From Diplonema japonicum (lineage: Eukaryota; Euglenozoa; Diplonemea; Diplonemida; Diplonemidae), in the NCBI GenBank assembly GCA_964019335.1, contig OZ025681.1, positions 62,001 through 126,000 on the forward strand: a DNA stretch of 64,000 nt, given 5' to 3'. How positions within the stretch are numbered: position 1 is the first letter of the stretch; each line of letters begins with the position of its first letter. Shown here piece by piece: positions 22,275-33,600 of the stretch. The notes under the pieces are model-generated. The model searched no databases. It had not been told where the DNA came from and saw nothing but the letters and a program-made list of their open reading frames with translations. A program made the position numbers and the translations under genes.

Positions 22275-22429
22275 TTTCTTTTTAAAGTATCTGTTGTAGT
22301 TACGCATGTCGCTAAAAAAGAAAGTCAGGGAACGTGTAAAAGCCAAGATACCCATGAGGGAAAGAAGAACAGAACACGTGATCTGTAGTCCCTCATCCGC
22401 CGCAGTGCCCTGGGAAAAAAGAGAAAGAG

Positions 22430-22692
22430 TATGTGAGACGCCCCTATGTTCTCATCCATCCCTTCAACAGCGGTTTTTGCTTCTTTGGTGGTCATGCAGC
22501 CTCCTCCACAGCTTGACTGCCTTTTCCTCTTTCCATCCTCTGTCCATTGCTCCTTCAACTCTTCTGGGTCGTATTTGGGTTTCTTCGAAGCAGGTAGTGC
22601 TCTCCTGCCCCGCCCGATCATCGCCTTCGCCCCCCCAATGGATCGCAGCTTGTGTACCCCCCGCACGATTCAGCAGGGAAGGTCCTCCTTCG
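22430..22692 (-). mobile_element. Retroelement C-terminal coding fragment b
   Basis: On the minus strand a frame reads LRSIGGAKAMIGRGRRA, then PKYDPEEL, corresponding to LIAIGGKAAIGFSRRPIF and THDKLMEL in the longest fragment at 62527. A second frame just upstream reads KRRRTFPAES, matching KKRRPFPADE, so one frameshift separates the two pieces. The end with GTGAGACGCCCC is shared with the copies near 11.5 and 44 kb. The match ends at about 22692, where receptor-like sequence begins. Confidence 0.6.
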
Positions 22693-22694
22693 TT

Positions 22695-22912
22695 TCACCC
22701 TCTTCACGCGAGGGTCCAGCGTGCTGAGGTGGACATTTGTTGATGCATAACATCGCTACACGTGGGAACTTTGCACCTTGCACCTGCGGCACATGCTACA
22801 CGGCACACGAACAGCAGAAACCCAATTCAAGCCTTCTCATGTCAACTTCTACCTATTCTTGTTAAAATATGTTCAAAGAAAGAAATGGAGAAGAAAGGTG
22901 AGGGGAGAAATA
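22695..22912 (-). pseudogene. Relic of a receptor gene 5' end
   Basis: Positions 22761-22840 align with the first codons of receptors 5 and 6 (CCTTGCACCTTGCTCCTGC-type sequence and an ACACGAACAGCAG stretch), and 22841-22912 align with their 5' flank (ATGTTCAAAGAAAGAA, then GGTGAGGGGAGAAA). The putative ATG is at 22840-22838. One base is missing inside the signal-peptide region, so the frame breaks and a stop follows. Weaker similarity continues to about 22695, where the retroelement fragment starts. It is a dead start of a former array member. Confidence 0.75.
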
Positions 22913-23105
22913 AAAAAAGCAAAGGGGCCTGATGCACTTGCCGTCAAAGGCGCCTTTCCAGCAAGTCACACCTTGATGTTGACCCTCGAAAGAAATAGAA
23001 AGAAAAAAAAATAGCTGCAAAGTAATTGTTGGAATTGGAAACGGAAGAAGAATTAGGGACCCGGCATCATGTAGGCAAAGGTCACCACAATTCAGCTCGT
23101 GATGA

Positions 23106-23188
23106 TCGTTCACCAGAGCTACTGGAGCCACTGGGTTCTCGGTTGTGACGCGAGGTCGTACCCCCTCTCCAACAGGTACCTTATCCCC
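23106..23188 (-). pseudogene. Relic of a receptor cyclase-like domain
   Basis: The stretch aligns with the region of receptor 5 and 6 DNA that encodes RYLSEKGYDL and TIENPV. On the minus strand RYLLERGYDL can be read in one frame and TENPVAPVALVND in another, because about nine bases are missing between them. It lies upstream (in transcription sense) of the 5'-end relic at 22840, so the two look like the tail of one lost array unit followed by the head of the next. Sequence around 23033-23095 also resembles 30465-30545. Confidence 0.75.
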
Positions 23189-23871
23189 GCCTCTACAACA
23201 TCACTTAAACGGAACCACTAGGTTTTCTTTTTATCTCATAAGAAAAAAAAGGGCGGGGGGGAAAAATATAACCTTTTCTTTTTCTTCTATATTAACCGTG
23301 AGTGTGGGGGAGAACAAAGAAGGGTGCCACGGAAAAAAAGAAAAAAAGAAAAAAAAAAAAGAAAGGTAATAATCTCGCAAGAGAAACTCCGGTCCTTATA
23401 TAAATGAAAAAACGTTAGCTGGGACAATACTCAGGTTGCAAGCCTGGGGGGTGGGGGGTATATTTTTCAATGGAAGAGAACAAAGACACATCGCAGGAAT
23501 CTTCTGCATGTATGTTTAAGCCCCTTTCTTTTTTTCTTTTTTTTCTTTGAAGAATCCTCCGCAGGGGAGATTTTTGCCCTTTTTTTCTTTTTCAATTTTA
23601 TTGTGTGTTTACGTACTGTAATGGGGGGGGGACTGGGGGGGGAAAAAATCAAAAGAAAAGAAATTAATTTGATCTTTTAACATCAAGGTGACAAGTCGAA
23701 CAACGCTCCAAGTGTACCATAAAGTACAAGGGGTTCTAACCTGTGCGGCACCACCTCTCAGACATGGCGTGCCTGGTCCCCGATTCTCGAGTAGGGTGGG
23801 GGGCATCTTCTTCTTTTACCCCTGTTTTGAAATTGACTTATTCCTGTTTCTCCGCCGACACCGTCACCCTG

Positions 23872-24298
23872 ACACAGACTTCCCTGAAATGACTCGCTTA
23901 AGGGGAGGTGTCGTCACGCACCTAGACCCGGCCAAAGGTCTTGCTGCCCCTTTAAAAAACATTCATATCAGGCTTTTTCTTTTGCTGTTTTCCTTTTTTT
24001 GCCCCCTTTTTTCGCTTTCTTTTTACTCGAGCGAAAAAAAAAAAAAGCTAAAAAAAAACACAGCTATTTTTATGCTCTTCCTCTTTCGTTTTTTTCTTTC
24101 TTTTTTTCTTCTTTTGCATCACGATAAGATCATGCTGCTTGTGAAAGGAACATAATAGGGTGGTGCGTCTGCTTAGGACGACAGTTAACCTGCCAAGGCC
24201 ATTTTAACACAGATTTCCCAATGACTCGCGTAAGGAGAGGTGTCGTGAGGCACCTAGACAGAGAAAAAAAAGTCTTGCTGCCCCTTTGTGAAAAAACA
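23872..24298. repeat. Direct repeat of about 92 bases, two copies
   Basis: Copies at 23872-23962 and 24207-24298 share ACACAGA-TTCC, ATGACTCGC, the block GGAGAGGTGTCGT or its one-base variant, CACCTAGAC and TCTTGCTGCCCCTTT. A short block between them (24116-24148) recurs at 18247. No coding potential is evident. Confidence 0.75.
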
Positions 24299-25785
24299 AT
24301 GATTTTTGTATGGAAAACAATCCCCCCGCAGGAACGAACTGGGTCTATACGAGGGTAACTATCCCTCCAGCCTATTCCAACTATTACGACTAACTTTATC
24401 TATAGGATTGTCAGTGAACAAACGAGAGCAAAATGCCCGCAACCCGAACCCCCCCCCCCCCCCCCCCATTGAATTGACCTGTAGCTGGAGCGCATCTCGT
24501 ATTTTTATTTTATTTATTTTATTTTTCCTTCTTAGGAGTCATATCTTGCAACCTAAAAGTTTCTTCTTTTGGGATCTTTGGTCCCAAGGAAAAAAAAAAG
24601 AGAAAAAAAAAAAAGCCATTTCTTGGGGGCACCACGGGAAAAAAAAAAAAATAAAAAAAAATAAAAAATTACGGGCTTCTGGAAGTGGTGGCCCAGCGCA
24701 TTCGTACAAAAGACACGGGGAAACCTGAAGGGACCGTGGCCGGGAACCTGCGTGTTGTTGGGAAGCAGCCCTCAACGGAGAGTCCCTTACCCAAACATTG
24801 AACAAAGTAGGCCAGTATGCCACCTGGCCTATCCTAAGATCCTAATAAGTAGCATAAACTCTTTTAGGTTGCAAGCATGATAAGGAGTATAAAGAAAACT
24901 AGGGTGCCAAAAAAAAGAAAATAACAGAAAAAAAATAGGGAGAGAGGGAAAAGCTGGTTTGTACGTTCAAAAAACTCGTTCTTTGCAAAAAAAAAAAAAT
25001 ATATATATATATAAAAAAAAAAAAGGAAATAGCTATGTATCACCAAAAAATAATGAGATCCATCTTCTTTCGAATTCTTCTCTTTTTTTTTCTCTTTTCT
25101 TTTCTTTCTCATTTTTGCAATTAACAGTTCTTTTCAAGCAGAAATAAAAATAAAATAAAAAGGGGGCTTGATCTTAGTGAAGATATGACACCCCCCCCCC
25201 CCCCCCCCCCCGGTACTGAAGTACAAATATACCTGACTCACATCAGTACGGTGATCGCGAAAACACGATGATGAAAATCATCAAAAGTCCGCATAGAAAG
25301 TCACCGACTCACCGAGAGGTCGGGACGGGATAGGCGCTATCGGACTGGTCGGTAAATCACATGACAACCTCATGGGTCGTATCACATATCTCATGATTGG
25401 GTGGTTGGCGCGCAATTGTTTGAAGTAGAAGCGTGTAATGTTGAAGCTGTCTAGAAGAAGAGGGAGAACGGTTTGTTTTAGCAAAACACACCGGAAAATG
25501 ATGACTCCAAAAAATATAAAAAATAAAAGAATTGGCGGGTATTTCTTATTATTTCTTTTTGCTTTGTGCGCCATGGCCATATAGTTACAAACTTCTTACC
25601 TAACAAAGGGGTTTGCTTGCAACGCACAGTGCTGCCACAATTCTTTTTCTTTTTGATAACTACTAACTACAGCAACAAATCTTTCTGTTCATCATATAAA
25701 AAAAAAAAGAAAGGACGAAACAAACAGTGAGTGTGTGGGTGGGGTGGGGGGAATCGAAAATATGTTCAATAAAAGAATTTAACAC

Positions 25786-28700
25786 TCAATTAAACCTAGC
25801 TCTCAGCTCTTGCAAGCAGCCATTCAGGTACTCAGGCATCTCGTCACCCAAGACCAGCCAGGCTGCCTCGATGGATGCCACCACACGCCTGTTGGAGCTT
25901 CTAGAAGCACCGTCTGACAGCTCAGATAGAAATGCAATTTGCGAGTTGGCCTCCGCAGCATTGCGTGCCAGTGCATACATCCACTCCTCGTTCTCCGACT
26001 CCATGAAGTCCCCCACACGGAAGATGACCTGGTCGTTCCCCGACCTCTTGTGCTCAGCCCCGAACACGGCCACAGGTGAGATGTCGATGTAGCCATTCAC
26101 CACTTGCGACACTGGGTTCTCGATCGTGACGCAAGTCTTGAGGTCGTACCCCTTCTCCGACAGGTACCTCGCAGTCCGCATCACCTTCCCAAGCGCCGTG
26201 AACGCCTTCAACGCAAGCGACCCACACGATGCTACGGTAGCCTTCCCCGTCGCAACCCCAATCCCTACCTCGTACCCCTCACTTAGCAGATTGTCACGCA
26301 CCATCATCGCGCACTGGCACGCCTTCATGATGTTCCCAACCAAGTTCGTCGTGATGTTCAGCCCGATGATGCTCTGGTCGCCAGACGTGCTGAGAAGAGC
26401 TCCCTTCCCACCACTGCTAGTCACCGTGCTCACCGCATCTAAAATGGCAGTCACACCAGCCACAGAGTCCCCAGGGTACCAGATAGACACAAGGCTGACG
26501 TTCTTCACCGTCGCCTGCATCTTCATCTGATTCATGGGCGCTGATGCATGCTGCTCGCTCGATGAATTCCCAGTTCGCGAGGACTGCGAACGTGTGTGAG
26601 TGTGGGTGCGGGTGTGAGCATGAGAGCTTGCGACCAGAGACACGTCTTCCGCATCATCCGAGGACTCTTCCTTCTGGAAGAGGGAGGCGGGCATGTAGGC
26701 CTTGTACTCGTTGAGGATGTCGCACATGGCATGGAAGCCAGAGAGCAGGGCGGAGACCTCCAGAAGAATGTTGTCCCTCTTCACCACCTTGTCCATTTCC
26801 ATGTTCTCCACATGCTTCATGTCCCGCACAAGGCTGATGAAGGGCTGGGTGATCACAACAGCACATGCAAGAAGGACCACAATTCCAATAGCTGCAAGCA
26901 TCACAGACAGGTCGATCGCCTCCTCATATGCATCCTCCGCATCCCCCATGATCACAACGTGTGGTGTGATGTACACAACCAACCAGTCCACAGTATTGGC
27001 GTCGAAAGTAGACTTCTGAATGTTCAGCATTGAGGCATACACCTTCTCACCACCAGAGGAGTACAAGTACGACCTCTCAGGGTCAATGAGTGATGTGTTC
27101 CAGTTCTCGATGCTCGCAAGGGCACCAGAGACCCACGGGTGTGCCACAGCTTCAGCCACAACCCCAGGTCCCATCACCTCCACTCCCACAGGCTGCTGTT
27201 GCTCATCGTTGGCGAGAAGTACCTCCCTCGTCGTCCTGTCGATGAGCACGATCAGTGACCTCGCAGGTACCTCCATCCGAGAGATGTCTTGTTTGATGTT
27301 CCCAAGAACCTTCTGTAGGAGGAGCGAGGAGGTTACCCGGCTTGCTTTCACCACTGTCTCGATCGTGTTGTGGATGGAGATCTCCATCGAGAGCATTCCT
27401 TGGAGTCGCAAGCGCTCCGAGAGGTCCTCGCTGATGTCGCGGATCGCAGTGTCGTTCCTGGTCACCACCACACCGAGCACCACGGCGAAGGAGGTGAGTG
27501 CCACAACCCCAAGCATCACGGAGACTGGAACCTTAAACGAACTGTTCTTCTTGCGGAGACTCTTTGCATTTCTGATAATTGTCACGATGATGCCAACCAA
27601 CATCCCAGCAGAGAACACTGAGATCCCAAGCATCGCAACCCTTGTGTCCGTCCACTCTTCACGGGTGTAGTCGGCTCCAGAGATGTCAATCAAACCAAGC
27701 AGCACCTTGAGATCTTCTTCCATTGCCGCCACTGTCTGCTCAGCAGTGATGTCTGAAAGGAAGAAGTTCTTTATGTGCTTGAAGATGATAGTGCTGCAGT
27801 CCCCTGTCAGTGCCTTGCAACCAGCACTTGGGCGGTGCACCAGCCTGTCCCAGAACCCTGGGAAGGTCTGCATCGACGTTGCCAGCATTGGGTTCACCTT
27901 CCTCAGGTCGTCCCAGAACCCAGGCCTGTCCATCACATCTTGACGAGCAGGTTCCTTGTCAGAGGTGTCGAAGAATGAGAAGCCTTCCGCATAGTCGGTC
28001 ATCAGGTCCAGAGCCTCCTCAACGAGGGGGGAGTGCTTGTTGATGCCAATGCTCCAGTCGTTGGAGCAGCCAGCCCCATACTTCCCAGGGATCGAAGCCA
28101 TTTGCATGTTCCACCCTTTCTCGTCGCTCACCTTTTGAATGCCGAAGACACTTGAGGACCAATTGATGAGTACAGCAGCCTTCCCGTCCTTGAAGAAGTC
28201 CGAAGCCTTGTTGCCAGTGTACCCATAGAGGTCGGTGGGGGCGATCGTCCCAATCCAGCGCTTCCACATCGCAATGGCCTTCGCAGCCGCAGGGTTGTTG
28301 ACTGTCACGTTCCCGTCCGCCTCCACAATGCTGCCAGCACCCTCGAAGCCAGACATGAGCGTCACAAGCATGAACTCGATAGCAGTCTGCGAAGTGGGGT
28401 CAGTACGAAGGACAACGCCCTCGAAGTCGGTGTTCCCACCAGCATGCTCCTTCTCCACGAGGGTGGCCAGGGTCGTCTCGAACTCCTCCCAGGTCGCAGG
28501 CCAGGTGAGGTTGTGCTTGTCGAAGAGGTCCTTGCGGTAGTAGGCCACCTGCTGGTTGGTCTGCCTCGTGAGGGTGTAGAGCTTCCCGTTCGGGGAGACA
28601 TGGACCCGCCACTTCTTCCTGATGAGGTTGGGGTCCACGTCCAGCTCCACGAGGTTCTCAGCAAGGGTGGTGACCCACACAGTGTTCAGGTCCATCACCT

Positions 28701-28986
28701 CGTAGCTGGCGTCCTTGTTGTCAAGCATGTTCTGCAGGAAGCTGAAATCGTCGTCTCTGTTCGTGCGCCCGAACAGGCTCTTGATGTCCACAGACTCCAT
28801 CCCCACGTCGGGGTGCTTCGCAGAAAAGTTAGCCGTCACCTCGCACACCTTGCGCTCGAGCTTGCTAACGGTGGACCTGTTGATGTGCAGTGTCTTTGCA
28901 CGGCCCGTGGGAACCTTGCACCTTGCTCCTGCAGCACATGCTACAAGATACACGAACAGCAGGAAACTCAATGCAATCCTTCCCAT
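25786..28986 (-). CDS. Receptor 5: SBP-CACHE-HAMP-cyclase-like membrane receptor
   Basis: 1,066 aa, subfamily B. I counted residues here: signal peptide 1-20; SBP domain about 30-430 (NGKLYTLTRQ at 133, YYRKDLFDKH at 149, PGKYGAGCSNDW at 300); helix 452-473; cytosolic loop RNAKSLRKKN; helix 486-509; CACHE-like sensor 510-690 (LIVLIDRTTREVLLAND at 579, WLVVYITPHVV at 668); helix 691-714; HAMP-like 715-760; linker 770-820 with alternating His/Thr/Arg (HAHTRTHTHTRS); cyclase-like domain 825-1000. In the cyclase alignment the first metal Asp falls at a Ser/Trp position (SLVSIWYPGD) and the catalytic Asn at Arg (VMRTARYL). GDQSIIG keeps the second Gly-Asp. The start is preceded by CCTAACAG, 15 bases before ATG, a possible splice acceptor. 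Confidence 0.87.
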   Translation of the reverse strand: MGRIALSFLLFVYLVACAAGARCKVPTGRAKTLHINRSTVSKLERKVCEVTANFSAKHPDVGMESVDIKSLFGRTNRDDDFSFLQNMLDNKDASYEVMDLNTVWVTTLAENLVELDVDPNLIRKKWRVHVSPNGKLYTLTRQTNQQVAYYRKDLFDKHNLTWPATWEEFETTLATLVEKEHAGGNTDFEGVVLRTDPTSQTAIEFMLVTLMSGFEGAGSIVEADGNVTVNNPAAAKAIAMWKRWIGTIAPTDLYGYTGNKASDFFKDGKAAVLINWSSSVFGIQKVSDEKGWNMQMASIPGKYGAGCSNDWSIGINKHSPLVEEALDLMTDYAEGFSFFDTSDKEPARQDVMDRPGFWDDLRKVNPMLATSMQTFPGFWDRLVHRPSAGCKALTGDCSTIIFKHIKNFFLSDITAEQTVAAMEEDLKVLLGLIDISGADYTREEWTDTRVAMLGISVFSAGMLVGIIVTIIRNAKSLRKKNSSFKVPVSVMLGVVALTSFAVVLGVVVTRNDTAIRDISEDLSERLRLQGMLSMEISIHNTIETVVKASRVTSSLLLQKVLGNIKQDISRMEVPARSLIVLIDRTTREVLLANDEQQQPVGVEVMGPGVVAEAVAHPWVSGALASIENWNTSLIDPERSYLYSSGGEKVYASMLNIQKSTFDANTVDWLVVYITPHVVIMGDAEDAYEEAIDLSVMLAAIGIVVLLACAVVITQPFISLVRDMKHVENMEMDKVVKRDNILLEVSALLSGFHAMCDILNEYKAYMPASLFQKEESSDDAEDVSLVASSHAHTRTHTHTRSQSSRTGNSSSEQHASAPMNQMKMQATVKNVSLVSIWYPGDSVAGVTAILDAVSTVTSSGGKGALLSTSGDQSIIGLNITTNLVGNIMKACQCAMMVRDNLLSEGYEVGIGVATGKATVASCGSLALKAFTALGKVMRTARYLSEKGYDLKTCVTIENPVSQVVNGYIDISPVAVFGAEHKRSGNDQVIFRVGDFMESENEEWMYALARNAAEANSQIAFLSELSDGASRSSNRRVVASIEAAWLVLGDEMPEYLNGCLQELRARFN

Positions 28987-30653
28987 GTCAACTTCCTCCT
29001 GTTAGGATTATATGTTCAAAGAAAGAAGCGGAGAAGAAGAAGGTGAGGGGAGAAACGTAAAAGAGAAAGGGACACGAAACAGATATGTGGGATTGTGAAG
29101 TACCATAGTTGGTGGTGACAGAGGTTTTGAAAAAAGCGACATAGAGAAGAGAGCAAAGGAGAAGAGAGATATAAAAAATAAAAAAAACAAAAAAAAAGAG
29201 TCGGTTGATTGTTGTTTGTGCACAGCCGGGGTTAACCTGTAGAAGGATAAGCCCAACAATGCTACCACTACTCTTTTTAGCAATAACAATTCATTGTCAA
29301 TATTATTGTTTTTCTTGTTCAAGCAAAAAAAAATAAATAAAAAAACACGCAAGATAGTGAACAAGCTCTTCTTAGCGGTGCACAGCGGGGTGTGGTGTGA
29401 AATTGAAAAGTTGAAAAATATTAGTTTTAAACTTGTCGATTTTAGTTTTTCGCTGGAACGGAGAAGCGCGAAGAAACAGAAAAGACGATGTAAAACTTAA
29501 TAAACTTATTAAAAGTAGAATTAATTCTTCTTTTCTCGGCACAAGGGACGAGTTCTTAGTTATCGTTCTCTTGCTCAAATGAGCATTTCTGAATTAAAAA
29601 AAAAAGGGATAGAGATTACGAAAGAAAAAAAAAAACGAGAAAACCGAGGCCTTGCTCGTCTCGTATGAATCGCACCAACCTAAACTGTCATAAACATTTC
29701 TCCCTATATCTTACTACTACTTTGCTCCAAAAAAAACCGATTACGTCTCTTCACCAGAAAAATACCGAAAAATTTAAAAAAAAGGCTCTCAATGACAGGG
29801 TTTTGCTTTTCTTTTTCTTCTTTTCTTTACCTTCTTTTCCCGAGGAGATTTCCCAGGACAAAAAGCTTTAAAACAATTTGCTTGTTTTCTTTTTTTTTTT
29901 TTTTTCTTTGTAGAAAGCTAAAAAATAGAGGGAGGGGAAAAAAAGAATTCATCATTGTAAAAACCCCCCGATATATATCTTTATGACTTTAACAGCCCAA
30001 CATAGCTTGGCGAAGAAAATAGGTGTCTTTTGAGGTGAAAAGACTGCTCAAAACAGCGCGCTTTGTGAGGTTATTTGGTTCAATTTACATTCTATGACGC
30101 ACCGTGAAGTAGAAGTAACTCTTTGCTCGGTACAAGATAAACGGGTTTTAGGAATAAATAAATAAATAAATAAAAGGGCTCCTTCTGTTTCTTTTTTGTG
30201 AAAGAAAGACCTTCTGTTGTAACCTTTGAATTATTAACGACTTCAACCCCCCAAGACTGGAAAAACAAAAAAAAAGAAGAAAAAAAAAAGAAATAAGAAG
30301 CAAAGTGACGAAACAAATAAAAAGAAAACAAAGAAACAAAGTGGCCATCGCTCCTACGCAGCTAGTCATGCGCCTTCACGGGAGGATGTCTGATGCATTT
30401 CTTGTCGCCATAAGGAGAAAAAATAGGGGGGGGGGAATAGCCGACTGTATTTTTTAGAATATTTATGCCTGGATGGAAGAGCAGAAGAAGAAGGGACCCA
30501 GTAACATTACAGTCTGCTTGCCAGATAAGTGGCAAAGGTCGCCGCAATCCAACGCTTCTTCCACAAGTTCTAAAAATAGATTTATTCGAGTCCATTGTTG
30601 TAAACCTTGTTCGTTCTTTTCTTTCTCTTTTCCTCTTATTGGTTGTGCCGACG
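28987..30653. other. Spacer between receptors 5 and 6
   Basis: No gene seen. The sequence is rich in A and T runs, with an AAAT microsatellite (30153-30174), two copies of the TTTCTCGGCACAAG-type motif (near 29533 and 30121) and a segment near 30465-30545 that resembles 23033-23095 and may be a remnant of receptor 3' flanking sequence. Confidence 0.6.
30153..30174. repeat. AAAT tetranucleotide microsatellite
   Basis: About five copies of AAAT in a row, read directly. Confidence 0.85.
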
Positions 30654-33600
30654 TCACCCGAATCTCGCAATCAGCTCTTGCAGGGAGCTATTCAGGTACT
30701 CAGGCATCTCGTCACCCAAGACCAGCCAGGCTGCCTCGATGGCTGACACCACACGCCTGTTGGCGTCTCTTGAGGCATCGTCTGAAAGTTCAGATAGAAG
30801 TGCCAACTGCGAGTTGGCCTCAGTGGCATTGCGTGCCAGTGCATACATCCACTCCTCGTTGGCAGACTCCATGAAGTCCCCCACACGGAAGATGACCTGG
30901 TCGTTCCCCGACCTCTTGTGCTCAGCCCCGAACACGGCCACAGGTGAGATGTCGATGTAGCCATTCACCACTTGCGACACTGGGTTCTCGATCGTGACGC
31001 AAGTCTTGAGGTCGTACCCCTTCTCCGACAGGTACCTCGCAGTCCGCATCACCTTCCCAAGCGCCGTGAACGCCTTCAACGCAAGCGACCCACACGATGC
31101 TACGGTAGCCCTACCTGTCGCGACCCCGATACCTATGCCTTGGCCATTCACACTACCCCCTATAATTTTGTCACGCACCATCATCGCGCACTGGCACGCC
31201 TTCATCACGTTGTTAACTAAGTTCGTCGTGATGTTCAGCCCGATGATGCTCTGGTCGCCAGACGTGCTGAGAAGAGCTCCCCTCCCACCACCGCTTGTCA
31301 CCGTGCTCACCGCATCTAAAATGGCAGTCACACCAGCCACAGAGTCCCCAGGGTACCAGATAGACACAAGGCTGACGTTCTTCACCGTCGCCTGCATCTT
31401 CATCTGATTCATGGGTACCACAGATGGCTCGCTCGATGAATTCCCAGTTCGCGAGGACTGCGAGTTCTTCGAATTCTTTGATGGAGCAAGCGACACAAGA
31501 TCGTCTTCTGTGTCGGACTCTTCCTTCTGGAAGAGGGAGGCGGGCATGTAGGCCTTGTACTCGTTGAGGATGTCGCACATGGCATAGAAGCCAGAGAGCA
31601 GGGCGGAGACCTCCAGAAGAATGTTGTCCCTCTTCACCACCTTGTCCATTTCCATGTTCTCCACATGCTTCATGTCCCGCACAAGGCTGATGAAGGGCTG
31701 GGTGATCACAACAGCACATGCAAGAAGGACCACAATTCCAATAGCTGCAAGCATCACAGACAGGTCGATCGCCTCCTCATATGCATCCTCCGCATCCCCC
31801 ATGATCACAACGTGTGGTGTGATGTACACCACCAACCAGTCCACAGTATTGGTGTCGAAAGTAGACTGCTGAATGTTCAGCATTGAGGCATACACCTTCT
31901 CACCAGAGGAGTACAGGTACGACCTCTCAGGGTCAATGAGTGATGTGTTCCAGTTCTCGATGCTCGCAAGGGCACCAGAGACCCACGGGTGCGCCACAGC
32001 TTCACCAGCTTCAGCCACAACCCCAGGTCCCATCACCTCCACTCCCACAGGCTGCTGTTGCTCATCGTTGGCGAGAAGTACCTCCCTCGTCGTCCTGTCG
32101 ATGAGCACGATCAGTGACCTCGCAGGTACCTCCATCCGAGAGATGTCTTGTTTGATGTTCCCAAGAACCTTCTGTAGGAGGAGCGAGGAGGTTACCCGGC
32201 TTGCTTTCACCACTGTCTCGATCGTGTTGTGGATGGAGATCTCCATCGAGAGCATTCCTTGGAGTCGCAAGCGCTCCGAGAGGTCCTCGCTGATGTCGCG
32301 GATCGCAGTGTCGTTCCTGGTCACCACCACACCGAGCACCACGGCGAAGGAGGTGAGTGCCACAACCCCAAGCATCACGGAGACTGGAACCTTAAACGAA
32401 CTGTTCTTCTTGCGGAGACTCTTTGCATTTCTGATAATTGTCACGATGATGCCAACCAACATCCCAGCAGAGAACACTGAGATCCCAAGCATCGCAACCC
32501 TTGTGTCCGTCCACTCTTCACGGGTGTAGTCGGCTCCAGAGATGTCAATCAAACCAAGCAGCACCTTGAGATCTTCTTCCATTGCCGCCACTGTCTGCTC
32601 AGCAGTGATGTCTGAAAGGAAGAAGTTCTTTATGTGCTTGAAGATGATAGTGCTGCAGTCCCCTGTCAGTGCCTTGCAACCAGCACTTGGGCGGTGCACC
32701 AGCCTGTCCCAGAACCCTGGGAAGGTCTGCATCGACGTTGCCAGCATTGGGTTCACCTTCCTCAGGTCGTCCCAGAACCCAGGCCTGTCCATCACATCTT
32801 GACGAGCAGGTTCCTTGTCAGAGGTGTCGAAGAATGAGAAGCCTTCCGCATAGTCGGTCATCAGGTCCAGAGCCTCCTCAACGAGGGGGGAGTGCTTGTT
32901 GATGCCAATGCTCCAGTCGTTGGAGCAGCCAGCCCCATACTTCCCAGGGATCGAAGCCATTTGCATGTTCCACCCTTTCTCGTCGCTCACCTTTTGAATG
33001 CCGAAGACACTTGAGGACCAATTGATGAGTACAGCAGCCTTCCCGTCCTTGAAGAAGTCCGAAGCCTTGTTGCCAGTGTACCCATAGAGGTCGGTGGGGG
33101 CGATCGTCCCAATCCAGCGCTTCCACATCGCAATGGCCTTCGCAGCCGCAGGGTTGTTGACTGTCACGTTCCCGTCCGCCTCCACAATGCTGCCAGCACC
33201 CTCGAAGCCAGACATGAGCGTCACAAGCATGAACTCGATAGCAGTCTGCGAAGTGGGGTCAGTACGAAGGACAACGCCCTCGAAGTCGGTGTTCCCACCA
33301 GCATGCTCCTTCTCCACGAGGGTGGCCAGGGTCGTCTCGAACTCCTCCCAGGTCGCAGGCCAGGTGAGGTTGTGCTTGTCGAAGAGGTCCTTGCGGTAGT
33401 AGGCCACCTGCTGGTTGGTCTGCCTCGTGAGGGTGTAGAGCTTCCCGTTCGGGGAGACATGGACCCGCCACTTCTTCCTGATGAGGTTGGGGTCCACGTC
33501 CAGCTCCACGAGGTTCTCAGCAAGGGTGGTGACCCACACAGTGTTCAGGTCCATCACCTCGTAGCTGGCGTCCTTGTTGTCAAGCATGTTCTGCAGGAAG

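Larger units (their letters stand above)
22275..25785. other. Spacer between receptors 4 and 5 with decayed gene pieces
   Basis: No intact gene. It contains a retroelement fragment (22430-22692), a receptor 5'-end relic (22695-22912), a receptor 3'-domain relic (23106-23188), a 92-base direct repeat (23872-23962 and 24207-24298), C runs of 19 and 21 (24449-24467 and 25191-25211) and a short AT dinucleotide run near 25000. The rest is homopolymer-rich and unrecognised. Confidence 0.75.

Noticed and set aside
25786-28986. Bacterial contamination as the source of the solute-binding proteins
   Set aside because: Homopolymer-rich spacers, the lack of ribosome-binding sites, fusion to membrane and cyclase-like parts, and neighbouring genes with spliceosomal introns on the same strand all argue for a eukaryotic chromosome.
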